Below, one piece after another: positions 62,093 to 64,000 of a DNA stretch of 64,000 nt. The stretch is taken from contig NZ_JAKSYD010000026.1 of the NCBI RefSeq assembly GCF_022829605.1, forward strand, positions 17,246-81,245, given 5' to 3'. The notes beneath the pieces were generated by a model. The model searched no databases. It saw only the letters and a list, made by a program, of their open reading frames with translations, and was not told where the DNA came from. Made by a program: the position numbers and the translations under genes. The stretch comes from Methylobacterium sp. E-065. GTDB lineage: Bacteria; Pseudomonadota; Alphaproteobacteria; Rhizobiales; Beijerinckiaceae. Positions within the stretch are counted from its first letter, which is position 1; each line of letters opens with the position of its first letter.

Positions 62093-63391
62093 ATGGGCTT
62101 GCATTTTGGACGGCTGGGTCGTGCGTGCCCGGCCTTCGCTGTTCTCCTACCGTTGCTCGCGTCGGGAGCCTGTGCCGGCCGGCCGACCGGAGTGCTTTTG
62201 CCCGTCGCCGTGACCGGGTCGGTTCCCGGCACCTCACGCGTCGACATGCTGGTGGCAACGACACGCAAGTCGGCCGCCGACCGGGGGGTGCTGTTCTCGG
62301 GCGAGCGCGGCGATGCGGTCACCTACACGGATCTTGCCGTCTCCATCCCACCGAACACCACGCGGCAGCCCGGCACCGTGCAGTGGCCGAAATCACTGCC
62401 CGGCAACCCCGCGACCGACTTCGTCGCCCTGCGCGCCGATCCGGTCGACCGCTCGAAGGTCGCGGCCTGGACCGGCCGCGCCGTCCGGCGCGGGGCCAAG
62501 CGCCACGTGCTCGTGTTCGTCCACGGCTTCAACAACAAGTTCGAGGACGCGGTCTTCCGCTTCGCGCAGATTGTGCATGACTCGGGTGCGGAGGTCGCCC
62601 CGGTGCTGTTTACGTGGCCCTCCAAGGGGTCGGTGCTCGCCTACGGCTACGACCGGGAGAGCACCAACTTCTCGCGCAACGGCCTGGAGACGCTGCTGCG
62701 GGATTTAGCCAGGGACCCGAATGTCGGCGAGATCACCGTACTCGCCCACTCGATGGGCAACTGGCTGACCCTGGAGAGCCTCCGCCAGATGGCCATTCGC
62801 GATCGGCGCGTCGCCCCGAAAATCCGCAACGTCATCCTCGCCGCGCCCGATGTCGACATGGACCTCGCCCGCGAAGCGTTCCGTGACATGGGTCCGGACC
62901 GGCCGCGCCTGACGTTGATGGTATCCGGCGATGATCAGGCTCTGGCGGTGTCGCGGTTGGTTTGGGGCGACAGCGTCAGGTTGGGCGCCATCGACCCGAA
63001 TGTCGAGCCTTACCGGTCCGAACTCGAACGCCAGAACATCGACGTGCTGAACCTGTTCGCGGTGAAGGGCGATGACCCCCTGAACCACGGCAAGTTCGCC
63101 TCCGGGGATGTCGTCGCCCTGTTGGGCAAGCGCCTCGCCGACGGCCAGCCGATCTCGGACGGACAGGTCGGCTTTGGTGACCGGTTGGTGAGCACGGCTG
63201 CCGGAGCCGCCTCCACGGTCGCGACCGGTGCGGCGCTGGCGGTTGCGGCCCCGGTCGCCATCGTCGACCCGCAAACCCGCGAGACCTTCGGCGAGCACCT
63301 GTCTCACGTCGGCTCCGGCCTGCGGGACACGGTCGGTTCGACGGTCGACCTAGCGGGCGCACCCGTGCGGGCCATGATCGATAGCCGCTGA
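62093..63391 (+). CDS. Exported DUF900-type alpha/beta hydrolase
   Basis: A 432-residue esterase/lipase-fold protein. The leader ends in LLASGAC, so it is exported and possibly a lipoprotein (the lipobox is imperfect). The fold shows HVLVFVHGFNNKFEDAVFRF (oxyanion region) and the nucleophile elbow ITVLAHSMGNWLTLESL with the catalytic Ser in A-H-S-M-G; VILAAPDVDMDLAREAF contains the usual acidic region. The C-terminal 110 residues are Ala/Val-rich (AAGAASTVATGAALAVAAPV). The substrate is unknown. Confidence 0.85.
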   Translation: MGLHFGRLGRACPAFAVLLPLLASGACAGRPTGVLLPVAVTGSVPGTSRVDMLVATTRKSAADRGVLFSGERGDAVTYTDLAVSIPPNTTRQPGTVQWPKSLPGNPATDFVALRADPVDRSKVAAWTGRAVRRGAKRHVLVFVHGFNNKFEDAVFRFAQIVHDSGAEVAPVLFTWPSKGSVLAYGYDRESTNFSRNGLETLLRDLARDPNVGEITVLAHSMGNWLTLESLRQMAIRDRRVAPKIRNVILAAPDVDMDLAREAFRDMGPDRPRLTLMVSGDDQALAVSRLVWGDSVRLGAIDPNVEPYRSELERQNIDVLNLFAVKGDDPLNHGKFASGDVVALLGKRLADGQPISDGQVGFGDRLVSTAAGAASTVATGAALAVAAPVAIVDPQTRETFGEHLSHVGSGLRDTVGSTVDLAGAPVRAMIDSR

Positions 63392-63450
63392 AGCGTCGAA
63401 CCGATCGGCAACAAGAACGCCGGGCCGCCCGGCATCATGGGGAACGGAAG

Positions 63451-63864
63451 ATGGCACGCAAGATTCGACTGGTCGTCGCGGCGGCAACATTGGCCTGGGC
63501 AGGCGCCGCGCAGGCACAGGGTCTGGAGCGCGGCGCGCAAGAGGGGGCGAACCGGGGTGCGATGATCGCCGGTCCCCTGGGCGCCGTCGTCGGTGGTGCG
63601 GTTGGGGCAGCGGTGGGAACGGCTAACGGCATCCTCGGCATCGACAGACGTGAGCGCTTCCGCATCTACGCCACGGGCGAGCGTCGGCCGTCCTTTGCCT
63701 ATTCCGGCGCCGTGAAGGTTGGGACCGTCCTCCCGGAGGACGGCGTCGTCTATTACGATGTTCCTCCGGAATTCGCTCTTCCGACGTACAACTACACCGT
63801 CGTGAACGATCACCCGGTTCTGGTGGACCCGCGCACGCGCCGGGTCGTTGAGGTTATCGACTAG
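63451..63864 (+). CDS. DUF1236-domain secreted protein
   Basis: A 137-residue protein with a signal peptide (residues 1-22, cleavage after AQAQ). A glycine-zipper segment (GPLGAVVGGAVGAAVGTANG) leads to the DUF1236 core: KVGTVLPEDGVVYYDVPPEF and ALPTYNYTVVNDHPVLVDPR. Such proteins are common in Hyphomicrobiales, are located in the envelope and have no known function. Ribosome site GGAACGGAAG. Confidence 0.85.
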   Translation: MARKIRLVVAAATLAWAGAAQAQGLERGAQEGANRGAMIAGPLGAVVGGAVGAAVGTANGILGIDRRERFRIYATGERRPSFAYSGAVKVGTVLPEDGVVYYDVPPEFALPTYNYTVVNDHPVLVDPRTRRVVEVID

Positions 63865-63877
63865 GTAGGGGACTCAT

Positions 63878-64000
63878 TCAGGTCCATGCGATGACACAGG
63901 AAACGAGTGCGACGGCGGCGAGGTAGTTGCAGGCCAAGCGGTCGTATCGGGTCGCCACGCGCCGCCAGTTCTTGAGATGACCAAACAGGCGCTCGATCCG
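63878..64000 (-). mobile_element. IS5-type transposase, C-terminal end (runs off the right edge)
   Basis: Reading leftwards from the edge, 40 codons and a stop are open: RIERLFGHLKNWRRVATRYD then RLACNYLAAVALVSCVIAW. R-(I/V)-E-R-x-F-G-x-L-K with A-T-R-Y-D is the C-terminal signature of IS5-family DDE transposases (the E of the DDE triad). The element end probably lies in the ten or so bases before the stop (GGGGACTCATTCAGG at 63868-63882). The rest is outside the window. Confidence 0.85.

Noticed and set aside
1..64000. CRISPR arrays, rRNA genes, complete tRNA genes
   Set aside because: No regularly spaced direct repeats and no rRNA or tRNA signature were seen on reading the window.

Overview
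The window is high-GC, densely packed bacterial DNA with many overlapping start and stop codons. It carries bciA, the 8-vinyl reductase of (bacterio)chlorophyll synthesis, together with DUF1236 and glycine-zipper envelope proteins, SOUL, IorAB-type oxidoreductase subunits and several solute ABC operons. This fits an aerobic, probably phototrophic alphaproteobacterium of the order Hyphomicrobiales. Methylobacterium/Methylorubrum is my best guess from gene content; there is no rRNA or methanol dehydrogenase in the window to prove it.

Left part (1-14.6 kb): catabolic and transport operons. A truncated Asp/Glu-racemase-family gene faces an operon made of a polar-amino-acid-type ABC transporter (binding protein, two permeases, ATPase), an MmgE/PrpD protein and an FMN-dependent monooxygenase. 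A short-chain dehydrogenase and a secreted trypsin-like protease follow on the minus strand. A LysR regulator then faces a SsuABC/TauABC-like transporter that is co-transcribed with a PuuE-like allantoinase/deacetylase and an AtzF-type allophanate hydrolase, which looks like a nitrogen-scavenging route.

Middle-left (14.6-23.9 kb): a mosaic accessory zone. It holds a tyrosine recombinase with a recombinase-core-like inverted repeat beside it, small secreted proteins, a SOUL haem-binding protein preceded by an alpha/beta-hydrolase relic, bciA, AT-rich spacers, and a chimeric glycosidase whose AT-rich catalytic half is joined to a GC-rich carbohydrate-binding/Ig half.

Middle (23.9-39.8 kb): a TetR-controlled EmrAB-type efflux pair, a CHASE3/PAS hybrid histidine kinase, an IorAB-like molybdenum hydroxylase, an XRE-cupin regulator with paired operators facing an amino-acid/polyamine-type ABC transporter plus FAD amine oxidase, and a glutathione S-transferase.

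The most interesting region is 40.6-55.7 kb, all on the plus strand. It encodes SrfB (actin/Hsp70-fold ATPase) and SrfC (dynamin-like P-loop protein), flanked by two membrane proteins that share one cytoplasmic domain but carry different outer domains (a trypsin-like protease and a YfaP/DUF2135-like beta domain), a third single-pass protein with a repeat-rich outer domain, a periplasmic caspase-fold protein that keeps the Cys but has lost the His, and TPR/Sel1 proteins. I infer a trans-envelope NTPase/protease system of unknown function.

Right part (56.7-64 kb): a branched-chain-type ABC operon with a fused LivM-LivG polypeptide, a DUF900 alpha/beta hydrolase, a DUF1236 protein, and the 3' end of an IS5-type transposase running off the right edge.
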